In this document: positions 52,659 through 61,209 of the stretch, in pieces | How the letters are laid out: the number at the start of each line of letters is the position of its first letter | Numbering within the stretch: position 1 is the stretch's first letter | NCBI RefSeq assembly: GCF_013487865.1 | Contig: NZ_CP047409.1 | Coordinates: 434,001-498,000, forward strand | DNA: 64,000 bases | Origin: Lactobacillus johnsonii | GTDB lineage: Bacteria > Bacillota > Bacilli > Lactobacillales > Lactobacillaceae | Direction: 5' to 3' | Position numbers and translations under genes: made by a program | The notes under the pieces: generated by a model | The model's database searches: none | The model's input: the letters and a program-made list of their open reading frames with translations, nothing else | What the model was told of the DNA's origin: nothing

Positions 52659-53582
52659 TTAAAGATTTGATAATACACGATTTCTGTATTTTACAGGAGT
52701 CGTGTATTTTAATTTGTTTGATCTTCTAACATTGTTAAACCAATAAATATAATCTTTCAGAATTTCCTTCATCTCTTCTAAACTTCCAATCTTAAGTCGA
52801 TTCAGTTTTTCTCTCTTCATTAGATTAAATATCGTTTCTCCTGGTGCATTATCATGACAATTTCCTTTTCGGGACATGCTTTGAATTATATTCATTTTCT
52901 TTAGTCGAGCCTGATAGCCTGGATTCTGATATTGAAAGCCTTGATCTGAATGAAGGATAGGAGCAGCTCCTGGTGGAAGATTATCTGCTAGTTCATCTAG
53001 CATATTATAAATAGTTTTCATTTCAGGAGAGTAACTTACTGCACAAGCTAGAATCTCCAAAGAAGCTTCATCTACTACAGGAGAAATATAAACTTTCTTG
53101 CCGTTAGTTAGTTTATATTCGGTTACATCGGTATGAAGAACTTTATAGGGGATAGTTTCATCAAAAGTTTGATTTAGGATATTTGGTGCTTTCTTTCCTA
53201 CATTACCCTTATACGAACTATATTTACCAGTATTTTTATGATAAATTGTTGTTTTTATTCCTAAACTTCTCATTAACTTACGTACTGTTTCTAGAGAAAA
53301 TTTAAATCCTTCATCTCTTAACGCTCCCCACATAGGACGATAACCATATGTTTCTTGTCCTTCATAGCCATAATAGATTTCTTGAATCTTCTCTTTTACT
53401 AAAGCATACTTATCAGCTTGATTAATTCTATTTTTTACATTGTCATAGTAAGTCTTTCTATTTAATTTAAGCACCTTAAATAAGACCTTAAGTTTAATTT
53501 GATGGTGTTTTGCCCGAATATCCTGTATTAATTGTGTTTTTTGTTTGTTGGATAACGTGGATATCGGGCAGCCACTTTTTTT
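52659..53582 (-). CDS. IS3-family transposase OrfB, expressed by -1 frameshifting
   Basis: The catalytic rve integrase domain. An ATG at 53474 gives 271 aa, but the frame is open upstream to the A7 slippery run at 53576-53582, with SGCPISTLSNKQKTQLIQDI encoded there, so it is normally made as an OrfAB fusion. The DDE residues appear as VLHTDVTEYKL, LHSDQGFQYQ and GNCHDNAPGETIFN. The protein cuts and joins element ends. Confidence 0.9.
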   Translation of the reverse strand, partial: KKSGCPISTLSNKQKTQLIQDIRAKHHQIKLKVLFKVLKLNRKTYYDNVKNRINQADKYALVKEKIQEIYYGYEGQETYGYRPMWGALRDEGFKFSLETVRKLMRSLGIKTTIYHKNTGKYSSYKGNVGKKAPNILNQTFDETIPYKVLHTDVTEYKLTNGKKVYISPVVDEASLEILACAVSYSPEMKTIYNMLDELADNLPPGAAPILHSDQGFQYQNPGYQARLKKMNIIQSMSRKGNCHDNAPGETIFNLMKREKLNRLKIGSLEEMKEILKDYIYWFNNVRRSNKLKYTTPVKYRNRVLSNL

Positions 53583-54061
53583 AAGACAAGATTTTCCACT
53601 CTAAGTCTTTCTAATTCAGCTTCCTGCTTAAGAATTTTTTCTTCATACTTTTGCTTTTCACTAAGTTCTAACTTTTTAGTTGTCTTCTTACTCTTTTTAG
53701 GCACTTTCCTAGGCCGACCTTTCTGTTTAGGCAGCAGCCCAGCGTATCCTTCTTCATTGAACTTTTTAGCCCAATTGTATACTTGAGAATCACTAATATT
53801 AAACTTAGCCGCTACCTTTGAAACTCCAATAGAATGTGTTAAGTAGTAGCGTACCACATTTAGCCTAAAGTCAGAAGAATAAGTAGTTTTAGTATGTTTA
53901 ACAGATAAGGCAGCTAAACCTTGACACTTAGCCTTATCAACCCACCTACGAATAAGAGTCCAATGAATATTATATTGTTTAGCTAAACCTTTTATTGAAT
54001 CTTCATGATTTAAATATTTGGAAACAATTTCAATTTTTAATTCAGTCGAATATTTGGTCAT
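53528..54061 (-). CDS. IS3-family transposase OrfA
   Basis: A 177-aa protein from ATG 54061, 9 nt after GAGG; a slightly earlier ATG at 54076 overlaps that site. It has two helix-turn-helix units (LAKQYNIHWTLIRRWV and VAAKFNISDSQVYNWAKKF) and a C-terminal coiled coil for oligomerisation. It ends shortly after the AAAAAAAG slippery sequence, where about one ribosome in several would shift -1 to produce OrfAB. Confidence 0.9.
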   Translation of the reverse strand: MTKYSTELKIEIVSKYLNHEDSIKGLAKQYNIHWTLIRRWVDKAKCQGLAALSVKHTKTTYSSDFRLNVVRYYLTHSIGVSKVAAKFNISDSQVYNWAKKFNEEGYAGLLPKQKGRPRKVPKKSKKTTKKLELSEKQKYEEKILKQEAELERLRVENLVLKKVAARYPRYPTNKKHN

Positions 54062-54142
54062 AAAAAAATACCTCATAATTATTAGATTTTATGTCTAACA
54101 ATTATGAGGCACTTCAGTTATTGAGCGGCTTTTTCATTTGCT

Positions 54143-54295
54143 CTATTTTCTCTTCCACAAATCGTGGATAGACTTTATCAGTCTTTTTACAGCTTGCGCC
54201 AACTTGTCTGCATCGTTTACTAGTTTTATTAAAGCTAGAACAATACAGTCTAAGAGACCAATAAAGGTAAGGACAGCACCAAAAAAGGCTGTCAT
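54143..54295 (-). CDS. Small hydrophobic toxin, type I toxin-antitoxin-like
   Basis: A 50-aa peptide from ATG 54295 to TAG 54143. It starts MTAFFGAVLTFIGLLDCIVL, a single membrane helix, followed by a basic amphipathic tail ending IHDLWKRK. This layout is typical of Fst/Ldr/holin-like type I toxins. GGGAGG lies 13 nt before the ATG, rather far, as is common where translation is controlled by structure. The mRNA leader contains GCGGTGG, which also occurs in the candidate antitoxin RNA on the other strand. An IS element separates it from that RNA. Confidence 0.65.
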   Translation of the reverse strand: MTAFFGAVLTFIGLLDCIVLALIKLVNDADKLAQAVKRLIKSIHDLWKRK

Positions 54296-54455
54296 AAAGC
54301 AAAGTGTACCTCCCTTCAGTAAGACTCTGAACCATAGTTATTACACCATTGGCATCATCTCCTCAAACGAAAGTACCACCGCATATTTAACTTTTTGTGC
54401 GTGTTTAATTTTATCAAAAAATTACCAAAATTAATCTACATTTATGAGTAAATTA
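54296..54455 (-). promoter_or_regulatory. 5' leader and promoter region of the small toxin
   Basis: The minus-strand leader carries GCGGTGGTAC, a tiny leader frame (ATGATGCCAATGGTGTAA after GAGGAG) and the GGGAGG of the toxin. A structured leader with its own short ORF suggests translational control. No other gene is visible here. Confidence 0.4.
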
Positions 54456-54462
54456 GCACTTT

Positions 54463-54489
54463 TTAGCACTCTGATGATAAAAGTGCTAA
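54463..54489. promoter_or_regulatory. CIRCE operator, distal copy
   Basis: TTAGCACTC-N9-AAGTGCTAA (one mismatch to the HrcA consensus) upstream of the groESL promoter. An extra half-site, TTAGCACTT, lies at 54453-54461. Confidence 0.85.
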
Positions 54490-54506
54490 TTTTTGTGTCT
54501 AAATAC

Positions 54507-54535
54507 TTGCTTTTCTTTTATAAACAATGTACTAT
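54507..54535 (+). promoter_or_regulatory. groESL promoter
   Basis: TTGCTT (54507-54512) and TACTAT (54530-54535) with 17-nt spacing, lying between the two CIRCE operators. Confidence 0.7.
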
Positions 54536-54547
54536 CGTAATTGTAAG

Positions 54548-54574
54548 TTAGCACTTATAATATATGAGTGCTAA
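54548..54574. promoter_or_regulatory. CIRCE operator, proximal copy
   Basis: TTAGCACTT-N9-GAGTGCTAA (one mismatch), located just after the expected transcription start. It is the standard HrcA repression site of groESL. Confidence 0.92.
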
Positions 54575-54617
54575 GTAATATAATTATAGATTTAAATTAT
54601 GTACAGGAGGGACTAAC

Positions 54618-54902
54618 GTGTTACAACCAATCGGTGATCGCGTGATCGTTAAAGTAAAAGACGAAGAAGAAGAAAAAGTTGGAGGCATTGTCCTGGCTTC
54701 TAACGCTAAAGAAAAGCCTCAAATGGGCGAAATTATTGCCGTAGGAAATGGTAAGCGCAACGCAAATGGCGACTTAATTCCTATGTCAGTTGCAAAAGGT
54801 GAAACTGTATTCTTTGATAAATACTCTGGCACTAATTTGAAGTACGAAGGCGAAAAGTACTTAGTTCTTCGTGAAAGCGACTTATTAGCTGTCGTTAAGT
54901 AA
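54618..54902 (+). CDS. groES: Co-chaperonin GroES
   Basis: A 94-aa protein of normal length, started at GTG 54618 after AGGAGG. It contains [17 protein letters not shown], the mobile-loop region, and [13 protein letters not shown] at the end. It caps GroEL. HrcA control is indicated by two CIRCE elements. Confidence 0.97.
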   Translation: MLQPIGDRVIVKVKDEEEEKVGGIVLASNAKEKPQMGEIIAVGNGKRNANGDLIPMSVAKGETVFFDKYSGTNLKYEGEKYLVLRESDLLAVVK

Positions 54903-54917
54903 TAAAATTTGAAATAA

Positions 54918-56564
<1,647 letters not shown>

Positions 56565-56603
56565 TTTAGAAACTAATTACATTTACTAATTTAATAAATT
56601 GAT

Positions 56604-56645
56604 AAAACACTCCATGATTTTTGATGATCATGGAGTGTTTTTGTG
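56604..56645 (+). terminator. Terminator of groESL
   Basis: AAAACACTCCATGA (56604-56617) pairs with TCATGGAGTGTTTT (56628-56641), with a T run. Confidence 0.9.
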
Positions 56646-56703
56646 TAGTAGAGTATAATGTCTTAATAAAAAATTACAATTTAATTTTTTATTAAGAAAG
56701 AAG

Positions 56704-57540
56704 ATGACGACGATGACCATTGGCGAAGCTTTAAAAGAAACTAGAAAAAATCTAGGATTATCTCAAACCGAGATGGCATATCCTATTTTAACGAAATCTT
56801 ATTATTCTAAAATTGAACGAGGAATCCACGAGATTAATGCCAGTGATTTAATTAAGATTTTAGAAATGCATGATGTTGATATTAGTGAATTTCTAGTAAA
56901 ATGCGGGGTTAAGGATAATAAAATTGATAAAGAATATTGGGAAGAGCAGTTAAGCCAGGCATACTATGATCAAGACTTGAATAAGGTTAAAGAACTAGAA
57001 TTAGAAATACCAAATATTAAAACAGATAACTATACTAAAGATCTTTTAAAATCGATGATTATGCTGAATAAGGCGAATTTAAAGGGAAGTATAGATACTT
57101 TACCTGATGAAATGAAAAAACATGTTAAATCTCTAATTTTCAAAGCAGAAAATTGGAATAAAGAAAATCTCAGTCTATTCTCAATAAGTCTTCCTTTATG
57201 GTCAGATCAAGAAATGAAACCAATAGTAACATCTCTTTTGAAAAAATATATTAATATTGAAAACTTTCCACGAGAGATGCAAATTTTAGTTTCTTCAATA
57301 ATGGTTAATTATCTGTCCCTATTGATTCGATCATCATCACAAAATTTAGACTTAGTAGAAGATATATTCATTTTATTAGACAATTTACCCGTAAAACCAT
57401 TAAATTGCTTTGGAAAAATAATGAAAAATTTTTATAGAGCATATTTTCAAGGCGATGATAAAAAAATACAGGATATCCTAGACTTTTTTACTAACAATGA
57501 TATGAATAAAATTTCTGAAATTTTAAAGGTGTCAATTTAG
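56704..57540 (+). CDS. Rgg/MutR-family transcriptional regulator 4
   Basis: A 278-aa protein. Starts at ATG 56704 and ATG 56713 are both possible; the second gives the MTIGEAL start shared with regulators 2 and 3. The helix-turn-helix contains KSYYSKIERGIHE, and the C-terminal helical domain has LSLFSISLPLW and FPREMQILVSSIMVNYLSLL. More divergent than the 2/3 pair. It opens the AT-rich island and is followed by a small membrane protein, a 16-codon ORF and an ABC exporter, its likely targets. Confidence 0.86.
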   Translation: MTTMTIGEALKETRKNLGLSQTEMAYPILTKSYYSKIERGIHEINASDLIKILEMHDVDISEFLVKCGVKDNKIDKEYWEEQLSQAYYDQDLNKVKELELEIPNIKTDNYTKDLLKSMIMLNKANLKGSIDTLPDEMKKHVKSLIFKAENWNKENLSLFSISLPLWSDQEMKPIVTSLLKKYINIENFPREMQILVSSIMVNYLSLLIRSSSQNLDLVEDIFILLDNLPVKPLNCFGKIMKNFYRAYFQGDDKKIQDILDFFTNNDMNKISEILKVSI

Positions 57541-57550
57541 ACACTTTTTA
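57526..57550 (+). terminator. Terminator overlapping the Rgg 4 stop codon
   Basis: GTGTC (57529-57533), loop AATTTA, GACAC (57540-57544), then TTTTTATTTT. Confidence 0.7.
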
Positions 57551-57695
57551 TTTTGCACTAAAGATGTGAGTAAAATGATAAATATAAAAAATAATTGCCT
57601 GGAAATATAATCATTTTCATAATCAGATTTATATGGATTTGAATTGGAACATGACATATAGTTTTCATATTTTACAATAATGGAATGAGTTACGT

Positions 57696-57935
57696 ATGAA
57701 TAATCAATTTCAATTTTATCTTATAATACTATCAATAATCGTAAGTTTTATTCTCTATTATATTATTCGACCAAGAATTCCAATTTTATACGAAGCGTTA
57801 ATATGTACGTATGTGACTTTATTTTGTCTGTATTTAGTAATACAAGGGGAATACATACTATTAATCGGTGTAGTTATTTTTACTGTATTGTCTATTTACT
57901 ATTGGAAAAAATATTATACTAAAAAAAGTAACTAA
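57696..57935 (+). CDS. Small hydrophobic membrane protein, function unknown
   Basis: A 79-aa protein, almost entirely hydrophobic, with three membrane helices (about residues 7-25, 31-50 and 53-70) and a basic C-terminus (WKKYYTKKSN). GGAATGAG precedes ATG 57696. Given its place beside an exporter and a RiPP gene set it could be an immunity protein; that is only inference. No family recognised. Confidence 0.6.
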   Translation: MNNQFQFYLIILSIIVSFILYYIIRPRIPILYEALICTYVTLFCLYLVIQGEYILLIGVVIFTVLSIYYWKKYYTKKSN

Positions 57936-57956
57936 TTCTTTAAATAGGAAATTCTA

Positions 57957-58003
57957 TATTAATTAACATATTATTAATAAAAAATGGATTTATATAGTAT
58001 AAT
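57957..58003 (+). promoter_or_regulatory. Promoter of the 16-codon ORF and ABC exporter
   Basis: TATAAT at 57998-58003 with no recognisable -35. TATTAAT (57957-57963) and ATTAATA (57973-57979) form an AT-rich inverted repeat centred about 33 nt upstream of the -10, a candidate Rgg 4 site. Confidence 0.45.
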
Positions 58004-58036
58004 CTAATAAAAATATTAAATAAGGAGGATCAAATT

Positions 58037-58087
58037 ATGCCGACAGTAGTATTAAATGCTCATCAAAATTTACAAGACAATAAATAA
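58037..58087 (+). CDS. 16-residue peptide MPTVVLNAHQNLQDNK, candidate signal or secreted peptide
   Basis: A 16-codon ORF behind an optimal ribosome site (AAGGAGG at 58022-58028, 8 nt before ATG) and a TATAAT promoter element 34 nt upstream. It has no signal sequence. It lies 60 nt before a NisT-like ABC exporter and downstream of Rgg regulator 4. The quality of its expression signals suggests it is truly translated. It may be a leaderless pheromone of the Rgg, the exporter's cargo, or a translated leader that controls the exporter. Confidence 0.55.
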   Translation: MPTVVLNAHQNLQDNK

Positions 58088-58089
58088 TA

Positions 58090-58135
58090 GATGAGCGGAG
58101 AATAATTACAATTCATTTTGTTGAATCCGTTCATC
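58090..58135 (+). promoter_or_regulatory. Hairpin between the 16-codon ORF and the exporter
   Basis: GATGAGCGGA (58090-58099) pairs with TCCGTTCATC (58126-58135, one mismatch), enclosing a smaller TTCA/TGAA stem. The exporter's AAGGAGG starts directly after it. It may control exporter translation in response to reading of the small ORF. Confidence 0.45.
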
Positions 58136-58147
58136 AAGGAGGACAAA

Positions 58148-59911
58148 ATGAATCACGTTAAAAAATTAAATCAGTACTTCAAAGAATTAGCTAGGACTTA
58201 TCATTTATTCTTTAAATCAGCACCTCTAATTGCGGCTTGTGTTTTATTATTAGCACCCTTGCAAGCGGTAGTTCCGTTAATTGCCGTAGCAGCTGGACAA
58301 AAAGTAATTGATCAGGTTACTAATCATTCACCCTTTATGGAAATGATCATTGTCTGGATTGTAGCAACTGCGTTTCAACAATTTTTACCATCTTTATCAA
58401 CAATGGTGCAGGGAATTTTAACTGATAAATTAACAGGTTTCATTAACATTAGTTTGATGAAAAAATCTGAAGATTTACAATCAATTAGGATTTTTGATGA
58501 CAGTAAATACTTTGATGATTTACAAATGCTTCGAGATGATGCAAGCTGGCGTCCAGTTAACTTAATTGTTTTTGGAGTATCAGTTTTGCAGTCGTTTCTA
58601 ACGTTAGCTTTTATGTTAGTGTACTTGGCTCGTTATAATTGGTGGCTGGCGCTTTTATTATTAGTTGTAATGGTACCGCAGAGTATTTCTTACTACCGTA
58701 TTCAGCAGCAATCATTTGAAACAATGGTTGAAAGAAGCAAGAATGCAAGATATCTACATTACTATAGTAGTTTGTTGTTAGACCGCAGGGATGCTAAAGA
58801 AGTTCGACTTTTTAATATGTTTCCTAAAATTATTGAAAAGTATACGACCTTATTTGAACAGACTAAAAGGGATGTAAATCAAATTCGTAAAAAGCAACTT
58901 GCTGTTAGCTCAGTATTTGTTCTTCTAACTGTTGGAGTGTTTGGTTACGGTTTTTATTGGTTTACTAACTCGGTAAGAACAGGTGCTCTAGAAGTCGGCG
59001 TTTTGTTAATGTTTGTTTCTGTAATTGGTTATATTTCCACAAGTATGGCACGCGTGGTGGAAGATAGCAGTCTGCTTTATGATTCTTTACTGTGGATTGA
59101 AAAATACTTTAATTTTCTTGAATATCACGATAATTTTGAAAATGGAAGGCAAGAATTTCCAGATGAGTTTAAGAAGATTGAAGTTAAGGATCTTTCATTT
59201 ACATACCCATTTTCTGATGATGAAGTTTTACACAATGTTAGTTTTTCAGTAAATAGTGGTGAAAAGATCGCAATTGTTGGTGAAAATGGATCAGGAAAAT
59301 CTACTTTAGTAAAGTTGTTAATGCGATTTTATGACCCGACTACTGGAGCTATTTCGATTGATGATGATAATTTAAAAGATTTTAATATTTTTGACTTACA
59401 TAAAAATTTATCAGCTACTTTCCAAGATTTTTCTCGTTTTAAGTTAACGCTTAAAGAAAATGTGATTACGGGATATTCATTTAACAAAGAGCGAGTAAAT
59501 AATGTTTTGAAAGCAGCAGGCTTAGAGAATTTGCTGGCAAATGATCATCTACAACTAGGCACGATTCTAGCTAAAGATTTTGAAAATGGAACTGACTTAT
59601 CTGGTGGTCAATGGCAGAAGATTGCTTTAGCACGAGACTTATATGCAGATGGAAAAATTGAATTTTTAGATGAACCGACAGCAGCGTTAGATGCTAAGAG
59701 TGAAGCAGAAATTTATGAGCGATTTTTAAGAGAAAACAACCAAAAGACGATATTCTTTGTTACACACAGATTATCTGCAGTTAAGTTTGCTGATAAAGTA
59801 CTCTTTCTTGATAGTGGAAAAGTTAGTGGCTTTGATACTCATGCTAATTTATTAAATAAAAATGCAAAATATCAAGAAATGTATAACTTACAGAAAAATG
59901 CATATATTTAA
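58148..59911 (+). CDS. ABC exporter, NisT-like (membrane plus ATPase domains)
   Basis: A 587-aa half-transporter from ATG 58148 (AAGGAGG upstream; a TTG at 58118 would fall in the hairpin). About six membrane helices in residues 1-320 precede an ATPase with Walker A GENGSGKST, the signature LSGGQWQKIALARDL, Walker B IEFLDEPTAALD and FVTHRLSAV. The GGQWQ signature is characteristic of class I lanthipeptide exporters such as NisT/SpaT. There is no N-terminal peptidase domain. It likely exports the RiPP encoded about 1 kb downstream, or the 16-residue peptide. Confidence 0.85.
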   Translation: MNHVKKLNQYFKELARTYHLFFKSAPLIAACVLLLAPLQAVVPLIAVAAGQKVIDQVTNHSPFMEMIIVWIVATAFQQFLPSLSTMVQGILTDKLTGFINISLMKKSEDLQSIRIFDDSKYFDDLQMLRDDASWRPVNLIVFGVSVLQSFLTLAFMLVYLARYNWWLALLLLVVMVPQSISYYRIQQQSFETMVERSKNARYLHYYSSLLLDRRDAKEVRLFNMFPKIIEKYTTLFEQTKRDVNQIRKKQLAVSSVFVLLTVGVFGYGFYWFTNSVRTGALEVGVLLMFVSVIGYISTSMARVVEDSSLLYDSLLWIEKYFNFLEYHDNFENGRQEFPDEFKKIEVKDLSFTYPFSDDEVLHNVSFSVNSGEKIAIVGENGSGKSTLVKLLMRFYDPTTGAISIDDDNLKDFNIFDLHKNLSATFQDFSRFKLTLKENVITGYSFNKERVNNVLKAAGLENLLANDHLQLGTILAKDFENGTDLSGGQWQKIALARDLYADGKIEFLDEPTAALDAKSEAEIYERFLRENNQKTIFFVTHRLSAVKFADKVLFLDSGKVSGFDTHANLLNKNAKYQEMYNLQKNAYI

Positions 59912-59918
59912 TGTTAGA

Positions 59919-59956
59919 AAAATTCTTCATGTAATTAGGCATGGAGAATTTTTTTA
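59919..59956 (+). terminator. Terminator of the ABC exporter
   Basis: AAAATTCTTCATG (59919-59931) pairs with CATGGAGAATTTT (59940-59952, one mismatch), followed by T. Confidence 0.8.
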
Positions 59957-60034
59957 TATAATTCATATGAAAACAGAGTGAAGATCAATTCTAATTGACT
60001 TAAAATTATTGGTAAATAAAGAAATAGGAAAAAT

Positions 60035-60868
60035 ATGGTAGGAACAATGGAAAGAACCGAGATAGGCAAATTTTTATATCAAGAACGTAAAAAGAGACAC
60101 TTAACACAGAAAAAATTTCTAGGTGGAATAGTTTCCGTTTCCCAGTATTCACGCGTAGAAAGTGGAGAGCAGGATTTAAGGACGAATGAATTTTTTAAAA
60201 TAGTGCAGCTGAATCATATTAATATTACTGATTTATTAAATCCAAAGGATCAAAGAGACAGTAAGGAACTAGAAGATAAAAAACTAAATGAATTGGCTGT
60301 TGCATTTTATGAACGAGATCTTAATAAGATAAAGCAAATTAAAGAAGAAGCTAAGAAAAATGATGCTATTACTACTTTATTATTAGACGCTACTTTGATG
60401 GAAAAAATTTTAGAAAATAATCTTGATGATCTTGATCCAAAAATAGTAGAAAAATTTTCAAAAAAACTAGATGAAGCTGAAGATTGGACAACAGATAAGG
60501 TTTTTCTACAATTATTTGGGAGTTCAATGATGATCTTTAATATGGATCGATTAAATATGTATATGAAAGAAATTGTGAAAAGATATGGGAACACAATAAA
60601 TCAATATTCTTTTGAAAGACAGAGAAGAATAGGTTCTATCTGTATTAATTATTTAGGGAGAAGCTATAAAGACAATGATAGAACTCAATTAAGTCAAGTT
60701 TTGTTGATCCTTTATAATATGCCAGCTATCCCAGATTTATTAATGTACAAGTTACTTGGCCAATATTTTGAAGCATTATTTACAAATGATCAAAAAAAAG
60801 TTAATGAGTTGCTAAAAGTGTTATCTTTCTCAGGTTATGAGAAATTCATAATGAACTTGCCAAAATAA
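60035..60868 (+). CDS. Rgg/MutR-family transcriptional regulator 5
   Basis: A 277-aa protein with ATG 60035 (AGGA upstream) or ATG 60047 as start. The helix-turn-helix has RTEIGKFLYQERKKRHLTQ and VSQYSRVESGEQ, and the C-terminal domain has LFGSSMMIFNMDRL and ICINYLGRSY. It directly precedes a 22-bp perfect palindrome, a 14-codon ORF, the RiPP precursor and lanB. MutR itself was named as the regulator of mutacin (lantibiotic) synthesis, so this is probably the pathway activator. Confidence 0.86.
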   Translation: MVGTMERTEIGKFLYQERKKRHLTQKKFLGGIVSVSQYSRVESGEQDLRTNEFFKIVQLNHINITDLLNPKDQRDSKELEDKKLNELAVAFYERDLNKIKQIKEEAKKNDAITTLLLDATLMEKILENNLDDLDPKIVEKFSKKLDEAEDWTTDKVFLQLFGSSMMIFNMDRLNMYMKEIVKRYGNTINQYSFERQRRIGSICINYLGRSYKDNDRTQLSQVLLILYNMPAIPDLLMYKLLGQYFEALFTNDQKKVNELLKVLSFSGYEKFIMNLPK

Positions 60869-60918
60869 ATTTGCAAATTTGCAAATTTTAACAAATACAG
60901 CTAAAAAATGATTATAGT
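60867..60918 (+). promoter_or_regulatory. Candidate Rgg 5 operator and RiPP promoter
   Basis: A perfect 22-bp palindrome at 60867-60888 made of alternating AAATTT and GC units overlaps the end of the Rgg 5 gene. Its centre lies about 38 nt before TATAGT (60913-60918). No -35 is visible, consistent with activation by a bound regulator. Confidence 0.55.
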
Positions 60919-60949
60919 TTAATTAAATGTTAATTAGAGAGGAGAGCAG

Positions 60950-60994
60950 ATGATGATTATAGTTACATTGCCAGTTTTACCTAAGTCTAATTAA
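60950..60994 (+). CDS. 14-residue peptide MMIIVTLPVLPKSN, candidate leaderless pheromone
   Basis: A 14-codon ORF with a strong ribosome site (GAGAGGAGAG, 60936-60945) immediately downstream of Rgg 5 and its candidate promoter. It is hydrophobic, with no signal sequence and no Cys. Size, composition and position match leaderless Rgg pheromones such as that of RopB (8 residues). It is 32 nt upstream of the RiPP precursor and would be made on the same transcript, giving positive feedback. Confidence 0.6.
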   Translation: MMIIVTLPVLPKSN

Positions 60995-61026
60995 TGAATT
61001 AAAGCAAAAAGATAGGAGTTTAAATT

Positions 61027-61149
61027 ATGAAAGAATTAAATTTAGATGTAGAAAAGTTTGATTTAGCAGATAATTTAGAAGTTATTTTAGAAGCTAGTGG
61101 AGTCACATCTACAGGTTGTTGTAATGGCCCTTCAAAGTCACAAGGTTAG
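61027..61149 (+). CDS. RiPP precursor peptide, lanthipeptide-like
   Basis: A 40-aa peptide with a good ribosome site (AGGAG, 8-9 nt upstream). The leader has LNLDVEKFDL, resembling the FNLD box read by LanB-type enzymes, followed by an acidic, helix-prone stretch. The probable core, SGVTSTGCCNGPSKSQG, has two adjacent Cys and several Ser/Thr, so one or two thioether rings could form; a thiazole/thiopeptide-like product is less likely but not excluded. There is no double-Gly site; cleavage may fall near EASG. It lies upstream of lanB across an attenuator-like hairpin. Confidence 0.75.
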   Translation: MKELNLDVEKFDLADNLEVILEASGVTSTGCCNGPSKSQG

Positions 61150-61174
61150 TCATTAGCGTATTTATTTTGGAGGA

Positions 61175-61202
61175 GGTCTCTGCTTTTTGGTAGAGGCCTT
61201 TT
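61175..61202 (+). terminator. Partial terminator between precursor and lanB
   Basis: GGTCTCT (61175-61181) pairs with AGAGGCC (61192-61198), followed by TTTTGTG. In lantibiotic operons a weak terminator here lowers lanB expression relative to the precursor. GGAGGAGG just before it may be used as ribosome site when the stem is folded. Confidence 0.65.
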
Positions 61203-61209
61203 GTGTATT

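Larger units (their letters stand above)
52623..54116. mobile_element. IS3-family insertion sequence, IS1223-like, 1494 bp
   Basis: The element begins TGAAGTGCC and ends GGCACTTCA, the TG...CA termini of IS3-family elements. Its imperfect terminal repeats also share GTTAGACAT. It is flanked by a 4-bp direct repeat GTTA (52619-52622 and 54117-54120). It carries overlapping orfA and orfB on the minus strand. The length and organisation fit IS1223 from L. johnsonii as I remember it; identity should be checked. Both genes look intact, suggesting a recent insertion. Confidence 0.92.

Noticed and set aside
54114..54335. 73-aa minus-strand ORF MVQSLTEGRYTLLYDS...
   Set aside because: It overlaps the small hydrophobic toxin in another frame. 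The toxin frame is conserved in the second copy at 52376-52480, while this one is not.
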